Source: Celeribacter arenosi
GTDB taxonomy: Bacteria > Pseudomonadota > Alphaproteobacteria > Rhodobacterales > Rhodobacteraceae
Length of the DNA: 64,000 nt
Direction: 5' to 3'
Assembly: GCF_039539485.1 (NCBI RefSeq)
Contig: NZ_BAABDF010000003.1
Location: forward strand, 186,001-250,000
The notes beneath the pieces were generated by a model. It had not been told where the DNA came from. It searched no databases and saw only the letters and a list, made by a program, of their open reading frames with translations. A program made the translations under genes and the position numbers. Each line of letters begins with the position of its first letter. Position 1 is the first letter of the stretch. Below, one piece after another: positions 9,342-17,919 of this stretch.

Positions 9342-10586
9342 ATGGCCAAGATTACCCACGTCTCACCACTTGCGCCAAAGGGCGGCTTTCCGTCACTGCC
9401 CATCATTGAAGGCGTCCGTTTTTCCAGCATCGAAGCCGGCGTTCGCTACAAAGGACGCAAAGACGTCACGTTGATCGAATTGGTCGACGGGACCGTCATG
9501 GCGGGCACATTCACGTCCTCAGCAACACGGTCGGCCGCGGTTCTCGACTGTCAGGACAAAATTGATGGCCCAACCGATGGCGGGGCCGCCATCGTGATCA
9601 ACGCGGGCAATTCCAACGCCTTCACCGGCAAAAACGGGATGGAGGCGGTCGGGAAAATCACCGGCGCTGTGGCCGAAACGCTCGGTCTTTCGCCCCAACG
9701 GGTATTCTCCTCCTCCACGGGGGTGATCGGCGAGCCACTCAAATGGGAGCGGATCACCAATGTACTCGGCGAGTTGAAATCCGGCCTACGCGACGATGGT
9801 ATCTCCGACGCCGCACGCGCAATCATGACAACCGACACATTTCCCAAAGGTGCCCAAGCGACCGTTTCGGGAACCGGTGGTGAGATAAAAATCGTCGGCA
9901 TCGCCAAGGGTTCCGGCATGATCGCACCCGATATGGCGACCATGTTGGTCTACATGTTTACCGATGCGAAAATCTCACAACGCCTTTTGCAGGACCTCGT
10001 CACGCGCGCCACAAATGAAACCTTCAACTGCATTACCGTGGATAGCGACACGTCTACGTCCGATACGCTGTTAATGGCGGCAACGGGCACCTCTGCAGCC
10101 GACAGCATTCAGGGTGGCACTGCGGTTTGCGATGCCTTCTACGGTGCTCTTCGCGATGTCATGCTCGATCTTGCCCATCAGGTCGTACGCGACGGAGAAG
10201 GCGCGTCCAAATTCGTCGAAGTCCGCATCAGCGGCGCAGCCTCCAACAGCGATGCTCGCAAAGTAGCCCTCGCCATTGCGAACTCACCATTGGTGAAGAC
10301 GGCCTTGGCAGGTGAGGACCCGAACTGGGGACGCATCGTCATGGCAGTTGGAAAGTCCGGCGCACAGGCCGATCGTGACCTGCTTTCAATTCGTTTCGGT
10401 GACGTCTTGGTCGCAGAAAACGGATGGGTGTCGCCAGATTATTCCGAGGACGCAGGGGCCGCACATATGAAGAACGAAGACATCCTGATCCGCGTGGATC
10501 TGGGTCTCGGTTCCGGCGAAGCTGTGATGTGGACTTGCGATTTGACCCACGGCTATATCGAAATCAACGCGGACTATCGGTCGTGA
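9342..10586 (+). CDS. argJ: Bifunctional ornithine acetyltransferase / N-acetylglutamate synthase
   Basis: 414 residues from the ATG at 9342, preceded by AGGACC; the open frame begins 7 codons earlier but without a ribosome site. ArgJ transfers the acetyl group from N-acetylornithine to glutamate in the cyclic arginine pathway. The precursor self-cleaves before the nucleophile Thr in MATML, here Thr200, giving alpha and beta chains. KGSGMIAPDMAT and the C-terminal ending HGYIEINADYRS match the family. The stop codon overlaps the GTG start of mutT (GTGA), so translation is probably coupled. Confidence 0.97.
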   Translation: MAKITHVSPLAPKGGFPSLPIIEGVRFSSIEAGVRYKGRKDVTLIELVDGTVMAGTFTSSATRSAAVLDCQDKIDGPTDGGAAIVINAGNSNAFTGKNGMEAVGKITGAVAETLGLSPQRVFSSSTGVIGEPLKWERITNVLGELKSGLRDDGISDAARAIMTTDTFPKGAQATVSGTGGEIKIVGIAKGSGMIAPDMATMLVYMFTDAKISQRLLQDLVTRATNETFNCITVDSDTSTSDTLLMAATGTSAADSIQGGTAVCDAFYGALRDVMLDLAHQVVRDGEGASKFVEVRISGAASNSDARKVALAIANSPLVKTALAGEDPNWGRIVMAVGKSGAQADRDLLSIRFGDVLVAENGWVSPDYSEDAGAAHMKNEDILIRVDLGLGSGEAVMWTCDLTHGYIEINADYRS

Positions 10587-10981
10587 AAATCATATTGGTG
10601 TCGGCCGTGGCGCTCGTCGACACCGACGGGCGCATTCTTTTGGCCCAGCGTCCCGCAGGAAAGTCCATGGCAGGCCTTTGGGAGTTTCCGGGCGGGAAAG
10701 TTGAACCCGGCGAGACACCCGAAGCGGCCCTTGTGCGCGAGCTACATGAAGAGCTCGGGATTGAGACGTGGAATTCCTGTTTGTCGCCGCTCACTTTCGC
10801 GTCGCACGCCTACGCAGATTTTCATCTCTTGATGCCGCTTTTCGTTTGCCGGAAATGGAACGGCACACCCGTCCCCAAAGAGGGTCAGACGCTCGCTTGG
10901 GCGCGGGTTAACGAGCTTCGTGACTATGAAATGCCCCCTGCGGACATCCCACTGATTCCGATTCTGCGCGACGTTTTATAG
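10583..10981 (+). CDS. mutT: MutT-type 8-oxo-dGTP diphosphatase (NUDIX)
   Basis: 132 residues starting at the GTG that overlaps the argJ stop by 4 nt. The complete NUDIX box GKVEPGETPEAALVRELHEE is present, followed by LGIE. In the MutT branch this enzyme hydrolyses 8-oxo-dGTP and prevents A-to-C transversions. The length and the motif ILLAQRPAGKSMAGLWEFPG fit MutT rather than other NUDIX groups. Substrate is inferred from family likeness. Confidence 0.9.
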   Translation: MKIILVSAVALVDTDGRILLAQRPAGKSMAGLWEFPGGKVEPGETPEAALVRELHEELGIETWNSCLSPLTFASHAYADFHLLMPLFVCRKWNGTPVPKEGQTLAWARVNELRDYEMPPADIPLIPILRDVL

Positions 10982-11091
10982 TTTTCTGCAATGCAGAAAC
11001 TCCAAACAGCGGCGAAAGTTGGTCGAAATGATTAACATTTGCGCGAAAAAACGCGAATTGTCTGAAATTTGTAAATGATATCTCCTTAAAA

Positions 11092-11119
11092 TTGTCGTAA
11101 AATTTTCAAACAATCATAA
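11092..11119 (+). promoter_or_regulatory. Possible promoter for the 47-residue ORF
   Basis: The gap after mutT is clearly more AT-rich than its surroundings. A plausible sigma70-like pair is TTGTCG at 11092-11097 and TCATAA at 11114-11119 with a 16-nt spacer. The match is modest; the AT-richness and the downstream ribosome site and terminator together make an independent transcript likely. Confidence 0.35.
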
Positions 11120-11140
11120 ACCCTCGGGGGGATACCGAAC

Positions 11141-11284
11141 ATGTTGCGTTCTATTTCGCTAGGTAAATATATTTCAGTGCAGGGCATGTTCGTCCGCGAA
11201 GAATCCAACGGAAACGTCGTTGTACGCGTTGGTGAGAAGACGTTTGAAGGCAAACCGATCTCTCGCACGACCAAGGTCGCTTGA
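11141..11284 (+). CDS. Small 47-residue protein, unrecognised
   Basis: An ATG preceded by a CGGGGGGA ribosome-site-like run opens a 47-codon frame (MLRSISLGKYISVQGMF...TTKVA) ending with TGA at 11282-11284. The product is basic, with a valine-rich beta-like centre (NGNVVVRVGEKTF), and has no signal peptide, cysteine or membrane segment. I do not recognise a family. A possible promoter and a strong terminator bracket the frame, making a self-contained gene between mutT and infB. It may be a small beta-barrel or nucleic-acid-binding protein, but this is a guess. Confidence 0.65.
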   Translation: MLRSISLGKYISVQGMFVREESNGNVVVRVGEKTFEGKPISRTTKVA

Positions 11285-11310
11285 TCTAAGGTCACTTCGA
11301 TCCAGAATCA

Positions 11311-11340
11311 AAAAAGGCGGGCTCTTCAGCCCGCCTTTTG
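11311..11340. terminator. Bidirectional terminator between the small ORF and infB
   Basis: A perfect 12-bp stem (11312-11323 with 11328-11339) with a CTTC loop is flanked by A-runs and T-runs on both strands. It can therefore end both the plus-strand small ORF transcript and the minus-strand rimP-nusA-ylxR-infB operon, whose last stop is at 11359. Confidence 0.92.
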
Positions 11341-11358
11341 CATTTCTATAGAACCTGA

Positions 11359-13875
11359 TCAGGTAAGATTGCGCTCGATTTCTTCACGCTCGAAGATCTC
11401 GATTACATCGTCGGGACGGATGTCGTCATAGGCTTCAAACGCCATGCCACATTCCTGTCCGGACTGAACATCCTTCACTTCGTCTTTAAAGCGCTTGAGT
11501 GTTTTCAGCGTGCCTTCGTGGATCACAACATCGTCGCGAAGCAGACGGACACCGGCGGAGCGGCGCGCCACACCTTCGGTAACGATACAACCCGCAACTT
11601 TGCCGACACCGGACACCTTGAAGACCTCTTTGATCTTCGCGTAGCCGATGAAGTTCTCGCGGATTTCGGCAGACAGGAGACCAGAGGCCGCTGCTTTGAC
11701 GTCGTCGACGAGATCGTAGATCACGCTGTAGTAGCGGATTTCCACGCCCTTCTGGTTCGCGGCATTCCGGGCCGGCGCGTTTGCACGCACGTTGAACCCG
11801 ATGACCGGCGCACCAGACGCCTCGGCCAGACCGATATCGCTTTCGGTGATGGCGCCAACGCCGGAGTGAAGGACGCGAACGCGCACCTCATCGTTGCCGA
11901 TTTTCTCCATTGCCTGAATGATCGCCTCGGCAGAACCCTGCACGTCGGCTTTCACGAGGATTGGCAACTCGGCCACGGTTTCATCTGCTTTCGCCTTGGC
12001 GAGAAGCTGATCGAGCGTGGTCGCGGCGCCAACTGCGGCGCGTTTGTCTTTTGCAGCCTGCTCGCGGTATTCCGCGATTTCACGGGCCTGTGCTTCGGTG
12101 TCCACAACGTTGAGCACATCACCGGCTTCCGGTGTGCCATTCAGGCCGAGAACCTCGACGGGCACAGACGGACCAGCTTCTTCAACGCGGTCGCCTTTGT
12201 CGTTCACCAGTGCGCGCACCTTGCCCCACTGTTCGCCCACGACGAAGATGTCGCCCTGACGCAGCGTGCCTTTTTGGACCAGAACCGTCGCAACGGGGCC
12301 ACGACCTACATCCAGCTGAGCTTCGATGACAGCGCCTTCAGCGGCACGATCTGGGTTGGCTTTGAGTTCGAGAATCTCGGACTGCAGCGCAATCGCTTCC
12401 AACAGTTCATCGAGGCCCTGACCGCTGATCGCGGAGACCTCAACATCCTGAACTTCACCCGACATCGCTTCGACGACAACTTCGTGCTGCAGCAATTCGG
12501 TACGCACCTTGTTGGGGTCCGCATCCGGTTTGTCGCATTTGTTGATCGCCACGATCATCGGCACTTTGGCCGCTTTCGCGTGGTTGATGGCTTCGATCGT
12601 CTGCGGCATGACCGAGTCGTCGGCTGCAACCACAAGAACCACAATGTCGGTTACCTGCGCACCACGGGCCCGCATGGATGTGAACGCCGCGTGGCCGGGC
12701 GTGTCGAGGAACGACAAGACAGTGCCACCCTCTGTCGTCACCTGATAGGCGCCGATGTGCTGGGTGATCCCGCCAGCTTCGCCGGAGGTCACATGTGTTT
12801 TGCGGATCGCATCGAGCAGCGATGTCTTACCGTGGTCAACGTGACCCATGATGGTGATGACCGGCGGACGCGGTTTGAGAGACTCGTCTTCGTCCACGAT
12901 CTGCAGGATGACATCTTCGACGTCGGCGTCAGAAACGCGCTGGAACCGGTGGCCGAATTCTTCAACGATCAATTCCGCTGTATCCGCATCGATCGGCTGG
13001 TTCTGGGTAACCATCATGCCCATATTCATGAGCGACTTCACCACATCCGCAGACCGTTCGGCCATACGGTTCGCCAATTCGGACACGAGAATCGTTTCCG
13101 GCACCTGAACGTCACGGACAACCTTTTCACGCGGCTCATTTCCGCCCATCGCCTTTTGGCGCATGCGTTCCTGTTTGCGCTTCATCGCAGCCATTGACCG
13201 CTGACGTCCGCCTTCGCGGCCATCAAGAGCCTGCTTGACGGTCAGCTTGCCAGAGCGACGGTTGTCGTCACCCTTGCCACGGTTATTGCGGGATTTGTCG
13301 TCACCATCGTGACCACGCGGCGGCACACCAGGTGCTGCGCGACCACCACGCTCGGCTTGTTTTTCTTTGTTCTGAAGAACGGCCTGTGCGGCTGCCGGAT
13401 CATCGACTTCCTGCGGCTTGGCTGCGGGCTTGCGCGTTTTCGCAGCCTCTGCCTCACGTTTTGCGCGCGCCTCTTCTTCCTCTTTTGCTTTGAGGGCGGC
13501 TTCGCGCTCCGCGTCTTCACGGGCTTTATCTTCAATCTCGCGACGGCGACGCTCACGCTCTTCTTCGCGTGCCTTTTCGTCTTCAGCGCGTTGTTTGGCT
13601 TCGCCTGCTTCGGACGCTCTGGCCGCAGCCAGTGCCTTCATGCGGCGTTCCATTTCAGATTCGGAAATCCCGGCAGGGCGCTTGGATCCGCTTGCGGATG
13701 CCGCAGCGGCCGAATGCGCGGGCCGTGGTGCGGCACCAGCAGCTTTTGGCACGACAACCCGCTTACGCTTGGTCTCCACCACAACATTCTTCGTGCGCCC
13801 GTGGGAAAAGCTTTGTTTTACCGAACCAGGACCGCCGCGAAGGCCGAGTGTTTTTTTGCCGTCAGTATCGCTCAT
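11359..13875 (-). CDS. infB: Translation initiation factor IF-2
   Basis: 838 residues. The N-terminal third is a long charged region rich in Ala, Glu, Arg and Lys (about 60-210), typical of alphaproteobacterial IF2. The GTPase motifs follow: G1 GHVDHGKT at residues 344-351, G3 DTPGHAAF, G4 NKCD. C-terminal domains II to IV bind fMet-tRNA. The start ATG overlaps the ylxR stop by 4 nt. It is the last gene of the rimP-nusA-ylxR-infB operon. Confidence 0.99.
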   Translation of the reverse strand: MSDTDGKKTLGLRGGPGSVKQSFSHGRTKNVVVETKRKRVVVPKAAGAAPRPAHSAAAASASGSKRPAGISESEMERRMKALAAARASEAGEAKQRAEDEKAREEERERRRREIEDKAREDAEREAALKAKEEEEARAKREAEAAKTRKPAAKPQEVDDPAAAQAVLQNKEKQAERGGRAAPGVPPRGHDGDDKSRNNRGKGDDNRRSGKLTVKQALDGREGGRQRSMAAMKRKQERMRQKAMGGNEPREKVVRDVQVPETILVSELANRMAERSADVVKSLMNMGMMVTQNQPIDADTAELIVEEFGHRFQRVSDADVEDVILQIVDEDESLKPRPPVITIMGHVDHGKTSLLDAIRKTHVTSGEAGGITQHIGAYQVTTEGGTVLSFLDTPGHAAFTSMRARGAQVTDIVVLVVAADDSVMPQTIEAINHAKAAKVPMIVAINKCDKPDADPNKVRTELLQHEVVVEAMSGEVQDVEVSAISGQGLDELLEAIALQSEILELKANPDRAAEGAVIEAQLDVGRGPVATVLVQKGTLRQGDIFVVGEQWGKVRALVNDKGDRVEEAGPSVPVEVLGLNGTPEAGDVLNVVDTEAQAREIAEYREQAAKDKRAAVGAATTLDQLLAKAKADETVAELPILVKADVQGSAEAIIQAMEKIGNDEVRVRVLHSGVGAITESDIGLAEASGAPVIGFNVRANAPARNAANQKGVEIRYYSVIYDLVDDVKAAASGLLSAEIRENFIGYAKIKEVFKVSGVGKVAGCIVTEGVARRSAGVRLLRDDVVIHEGTLKTLKRFKDEVKDVQSGQECGMAFEAYDDIRPDDVIEIFEREEIERNLT

Positions 13876-14504
13876 TTCGTCGTCTTACCCTTTCCGATGA
13901 CGCCTTCGTCACCGATCATCTCGCGCACGCCCATCAGACGAGTAGCTTCCTCAACAACACGTGTTGCGAGGCCGCCACGTGCGAGCGCGCCATGTATCAC
14001 ACTTTCGCGCCCAAATGCCAAACCCAATTCAGCCGAGGTCAGATGGCCGAACCATCGTGCTCCTTCCGGCGTCCAAAGCTTACCTTTGCCGCGTGCAGAC
14101 CCGTCTGAGGCCTGCAATAGAACTTTCACCGCGTCGTTCGAGAGCCAGCTTTTGACCTTCTCGAAACCGCACACCGCGTCGCCCGCTTTTCGGGCCAACG
14201 AGATGAGGTGCACAACGCGCTTTGCCAATGCCGCCTCCATGAGATCTGCGAGCCCGTCAGGGACCGCGACATCACTTCGCGCAGCTTTGGCGAATAGTTT
14301 TTTCGATACCGCCTCGTTCAATGCCGCGCGGTCTGAAGTGACCCAAATCCCGCGGCCCGGCAGCTTTTCCGACAAATCGGGAACCAGTTGCCCGTCGGGG
14401 CCGACAACAAAACGGATCAGGCCACTGCGCGGCGACGCTTCACGCGTCACAATGCAGCGACGTTCCAGATCCGTATCAGTTGTCGAGTGCCCACCACGGG
14501 TCAT
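13872..14504 (-). CDS. YlxR-type RNA-binding protein with L7Ae-like domain
   Basis: 210 residues. The N-terminal part (about 1-90) is a YlxR/DUF448 domain (RRCIVTREASP, RGIWVTSDRAALNEA). The C-terminal part (about 110-195) resembles an L7Ae/YlxQ ribosomal-type domain (LISLARKAGDAVCGFEKV). In Bacillus these are two separate proteins, YlxR and YlxQ; here they are fused. The position between nusA and infB is the classical one. A role in RNA binding linked to transcription or translation is likely, though the exact function is not settled. 26 nt separate it from nusA; it overlaps infB by 4 nt. Confidence 0.9.
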   Translation of the reverse strand: MTRGGHSTTDTDLERRCIVTREASPRSGLIRFVVGPDGQLVPDLSEKLPGRGIWVTSDRAALNEAVSKKLFAKAARSDVAVPDGLADLMEAALAKRVVHLISLARKAGDAVCGFEKVKSWLSNDAVKVLLQASDGSARGKGKLWTPEGARWFGHLTSAELGLAFGRESVIHGALARGGLATRVVEEATRLMGVREMIGDEGVIGKGKTTK

Positions 14505-14530
14505 TCAAATTCCCTTCGAATCGAGGCCGA

Positions 14531-16144
14531 TCAGGCCTCGTCTTCCATTTCTTCTTCAACAGGTTCTTCGCTCTCGGAGGCCAAATCCGACGGATCGACC
14601 CAGCCAAGCAGGACGCGGGCCGTCATCACGAGGTTTTGAGCCTCTTCGAGGGGCATGTCGAACTTTTCGAGAATGCCATCGTCCTTGACCCGCTCGCCGT
14701 TTACCGTGGTCCACCCACCGGCAAGCTCCCAGTCCGCACAGGTTGCAAAATCTTCGAGCGACTTCACGCCGTCTTCGGCCAATGCTTCGATCATCTGGGG
14801 TGTCAGGCCCTCAAAGTCAACTAGGCTGTCTTCGACACCCAGCTCGCGTGCGTGCTCCAGAGCCTTACGATTGGCCGCTTCGAGAACGTCACGCGCACGG
14901 GCCTGAAGCTCGGTTGCGGTTTCCTGATCCACGCCGTCGATCACGAGCAGTTCGTCAACTTCGACATAGGCGACTTCTTCGAGGTTGCTGAAACCCTCAG
15001 ACACCAGAAGCTGGGCAAAGAACTCGTCCAGATCGAGGTTATCCATGAAGAGCTTCGTACGCTCGGCAAACTCGGCCTGACGACGCTCGGACTCTTCGGC
15101 CTCGGTGAGGATGTCGATGTCGAGGCCGGTCAGCTGCGATGCCAAACGGACGTTCTGACCGCGGCGACCAATCGCCAGCGACAGCTGCTCGTCGGGAACA
15201 ACAACTTCAATTTTGCCTGCATCTTCGTCGAGAACCACTTTCGTGACTTCTGCCGGCTGCAATGCGTTCACGAGGAACGTCGGCTGATCGTCATTCCAAG
15301 GAATAATGTCGATCTTCTCGCCCTGAAGCTCGTTCACGACGGCCTGAACGCGCGAACCACGCATACCAACACAGGCACCGACAGGATCGATCGAGTTGTC
15401 ATAGGAAATCACGGCGATCTTCGCGCGCGAACCCGGATCACGGGCAACAGCCTTGATCTCGATGATACCATCATAGATCTCGGGCACTTCCATTTTGAAC
15501 AACTCGGCCATGAATTCGGGCGCTGTCCGCGACAGGAATACCTGCGGACCACGCACTTCGCGGCGCACATCCTTGATGAAGCAACGAATCCGGTCGTTGG
15601 GGCGATATGCCTCGCGACCGATCTTTTCGTTACGGCGCAGGATGCCTTCGCCACGGCCGATATCGACAATCACGTTGCCGTATTCTTCACGCTTCACGAC
15701 ACCGTTGATGATCGTGCCGGCGCGGTCTTTGAATTCTTCGAACTGGCGATCACGCTCGGCTTCGCGAACCTTCTGTAGGATCACCTGCTTGGCGGACTGC
15801 GCTGCAATCCGGCCCAACTCGACGGGCGGAACTTCTTCTGTGATCTCGTCACCGATTTGCGGATCAGCGAGGTATTCCTTCGCCTGCGCGACGGTCACTT
15901 CAGCCTGATAGTTTTCAAGCTCTTCTTCCTCAACAACGGTGCGAACACGGGTAAAGGTTGCCTTGCCGGTCTTGCGGTCAATCGAGACACGAATGTCCAT
16001 CTCCGCGCCGTAACGCGACTTCGCTGCCCGCGCGAGGCTTTCTTCCATCGCTTCAACCACAAGATTGGGGTCGATCATCTTCTCGCGCGCTACTGCTTCT
16101 GCGGTCTGCAAAAGCTCTAGCTGGTTGGCGGAGGTGATTGCCAT
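14531..16144 (-). CDS. nusA: Transcription termination/antitermination factor NusA
   Basis: 537 residues. The N-terminal RNA-polymerase-binding domain (1 to about 130) is followed by S1 and two KH RNA-binding domains (about 135-345; GACVGMRGSRVQAVV and LAIGRRGQNVRLAS are the KH GxxG loops). A helix-hairpin-helix, acidic-repeat-like C terminus (GFSNLEEVAYV, DGVDQETATEL) ends in a Glu/Asp-rich tail. NusA binds RNA polymerase and modulates pausing and termination. Start 13 nt after rimP. Autoregulation of this operon by NusA is known in E. coli; here a terminator before rimP makes it plausible. Confidence 0.99.
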   Translation of the reverse strand: MAITSANQLELLQTAEAVAREKMIDPNLVVEAMEESLARAAKSRYGAEMDIRVSIDRKTGKATFTRVRTVVEEEELENYQAEVTVAQAKEYLADPQIGDEITEEVPPVELGRIAAQSAKQVILQKVREAERDRQFEEFKDRAGTIINGVVKREEYGNVIVDIGRGEGILRRNEKIGREAYRPNDRIRCFIKDVRREVRGPQVFLSRTAPEFMAELFKMEVPEIYDGIIEIKAVARDPGSRAKIAVISYDNSIDPVGACVGMRGSRVQAVVNELQGEKIDIIPWNDDQPTFLVNALQPAEVTKVVLDEDAGKIEVVVPDEQLSLAIGRRGQNVRLASQLTGLDIDILTEAEESERRQAEFAERTKLFMDNLDLDEFFAQLLVSEGFSNLEEVAYVEVDELLVIDGVDQETATELQARARDVLEAANRKALEHARELGVEDSLVDFEGLTPQMIEALAEDGVKSLEDFATCADWELAGGWTTVNGERVKDDGILEKFDMPLEEAQNLVMTARVLLGWVDPSDLASESEEPVEEEMEDEA

Positions 16145-16157
16145 GTCGTGTCCTCTC

Positions 16158-16745
16158 TTACTCTTCTACCGAGTCGTCGTCGGTCTGGATTTCGTCAAAC
16201 TGTGTTTCGTCAATCGCACCAGCAGCTTTCCTCTGGCGCAACATTTCGCGGATCAATTCGTCGGTCAGCACGAGCTTTGCGTCCGACAACCAATCGTAAT
16301 TTAGCCCGATAGTGACCTCTTCGCCGTTCTCCTGAAGAGTGAGCAATACTTCGTCACCTTCAATTCCCGCCAACTGGCCTTTGAACCGACGGCGCCCGTC
16401 GATCATCTCGGTGGTCTCGATGCGGACCTCGTAGCCGTCAAAGGCCTCGAAATCCTTCATACGCGTCAACGGCCGGTCGATACCGGGACTGGACACTTCG
16501 AGAGTATATTCGTCGTCAATCGGATCCTCGACATCGAGAACCGCCGAAACCGCAGTCGAAATCTGCGCGCATTCGTCAACTTCGATACCGCCCGCAGGAC
16601 GTTCCGCCATGATCTGGAGTGTCTTCGACTTGGTCGAGGACATCAGACGGACTCGAACGAGTTCAAATCCCATACCCTCGATAACGGGTTGGATGATTTC
16701 CGCCATACGACGGTCAATAGCAGTCTTCGCAATCAGATCGGACAT
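16158..16745 (-). CDS. rimP: Ribosome maturation factor RimP
   Basis: 195 residues with RimP features: an N-terminal alpha/beta domain (IIQPVIEGMGFELVRVRL), VDECAQISTAVSAVLDVEDP, and EVSSPGIDRPL leading into an SH3-like C-terminal domain. RimP is needed for late 30S subunit assembly. The ATG at 16745 has AAAGG 7 nt upstream. First gene of the rimP-nusA-ylxR-infB operon; an intrinsic terminator ends only 17 nt before the start. Confidence 0.97.
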   Translation of the reverse strand: MSDLIAKTAIDRRMAEIIQPVIEGMGFELVRVRLMSSTKSKTLQIMAERPAGGIEVDECAQISTAVSAVLDVEDPIDDEYTLEVSSPGIDRPLTRMKDFEAFDGYEVRIETTEMIDGRRRFKGQLAGIEGDEVLLTLQENGEEVTIGLNYDWLSDAKLVLTDELIREMLRQRKAAGAIDETQFDEIQTDDDSVEE

Positions 16746-16762
16746 GCGAGCCTTTCGGACAC

Positions 16763-16785
16763 AAAAAAACGGGCGCGCGGCCCGT
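16763..16785 (-). terminator. Intrinsic terminator immediately upstream of rimP
   Basis: On the minus strand a GC-rich 6-bp stem ACGGGC/GCCCGT with a 5-nt loop is followed at once by seven Ts. The T-run ends 17 nt before the rimP ATG. It can terminate the transcript from the proline iminopeptidase gene (stop at 16872). Because no promoter fits in the remaining 17 nt, rimP transcripts probably have to pass it, so it is also a candidate attenuator. Confidence 0.85.
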
Positions 16786-16871
16786 CGATATTTCCCGGTG
16801 GAGCTTCGACCTCAGGACGACGCGCCGCTGTTGAGAGGCCATATACGCCAGCAACCGTGAGTCTGCAAGGT

Positions 16872-17849
16872 CTATCGGAACCGCATCGCAACGAAGTCCA
16901 TTGTGTCGACCAGGGCTTTTGTAATCCCGGGCTCCGACAGGGCATGCCCCGCGTCCTTCACAAAATGGAGCCGCGACACAGACCACGCCTTGTTCAGGTC
17001 ATAGGCGGATCGGGGCGGACAGATCATATCATAGCGACCCTGCACAATTGTGCCGGGGATTTTTGCCAACCGATCGGCGTTCTTCAAAAGCTGCCCGTCG
17101 GTCTCAAAGAAACACCCGTTCACGAAGTAATGGTTCTCCAGACGCGCAAATGCACGGGCGTAATCCGCAGACGGGTCCCCCGCATGCCCCTGTGAAGACA
17201 TTGAAGCCAACGCGTTTTCCCATCGCGCCCAGATAATCCCGAACTTCGTTTCTTCTTCCCGATTTCCGCTGAATAGCCGTCGATTATAGGCCGCAACCAA
17301 ATCGTCGCGTTCGTCTTCGGGAATGGCATTTACGAATTGCGACCACTGTTCGGGCCAAAACGCGCCCGCGCCGCCCTGGTAGAACCAATCCACCTCGGAT
17401 TTCTGCCCCAAAAAGACACCGCGTAGTGCGAGGTAACGCACACGCTCAGGGTGGGACTGCGCATACGCCAGCGCAAGCGTCGCCCCCCAGCTACCTCCAA
17501 AAACCGCCCAGTTATCGACGTTCAGGGCTTCGCGAATACGCTCGATATCCGCGACGAGATCCCACGTCGAATTGGAATCCACACTGGCAAACGGACGTGA
17601 CCGACCACAGCCACGCTGGTCAAACAGGATGATTCGAAAGAGAGCGGGATCGAAATAGCGCCGCATATACGGGCTACACCCACCACCGGGGCCACCGTGC
17701 AGAACGATGACAGGAATCCCTTCAGGGTTCCCGCTTTCCTCGACATACAACTCATGACCATTGCCGACGGGCAACATCATGTGGTGCCCCGCCGCAATTT
17801 GGGGGTAAAGAAACGCAAACGCGCTCTTATGTCCGGCGACCTTGTCCAT
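16872..17849 (-). CDS. pip: Proline iminopeptidase (alpha/beta hydrolase)
   Basis: 325 residues from the ATG at 17849, which has AGGA 6 nt upstream; an in-frame upstream extension of 60 codons overlaps the divergent ubiG start and is not used. Peptidase family S33: oxyanion-hole HGGPGGG, nucleophile elbow GGSWGA with the catalytic Ser, acid residue in GRYDMICPP, and catalytic His in DAGHALSEPG. It releases N-terminal proline from peptides in the cytosol. No signal peptide. Divergent from ubiG. Confidence 0.95.
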   Translation of the reverse strand: MDKVAGHKSAFAFLYPQIAAGHHMMLPVGNGHELYVEESGNPEGIPVIVLHGGPGGGCSPYMRRYFDPALFRIILFDQRGCGRSRPFASVDSNSTWDLVADIERIREALNVDNWAVFGGSWGATLALAYAQSHPERVRYLALRGVFLGQKSEVDWFYQGGAGAFWPEQWSQFVNAIPEDERDDLVAAYNRRLFSGNREEETKFGIIWARWENALASMSSQGHAGDPSADYARAFARLENHYFVNGCFFETDGQLLKNADRLAKIPGTIVQGRYDMICPPRSAYDLNKAWSVSRLHFVKDAGHALSEPGITKALVDTMDFVAMRFR

Positions 17850-17919
17850 GCTTGTCCTATATAGAGCGAAGCGCGGGCCAATAAATGGCTGATACAAGTT
17901 GAACATGAAGGAGAGGATC

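Noticed and set aside
11041..11060. Small CGCG-A6-CGCG hairpin after mutT as a terminator
   Set aside because: Only a 4-bp stem with an A-loop and no T-run; too weak to call.
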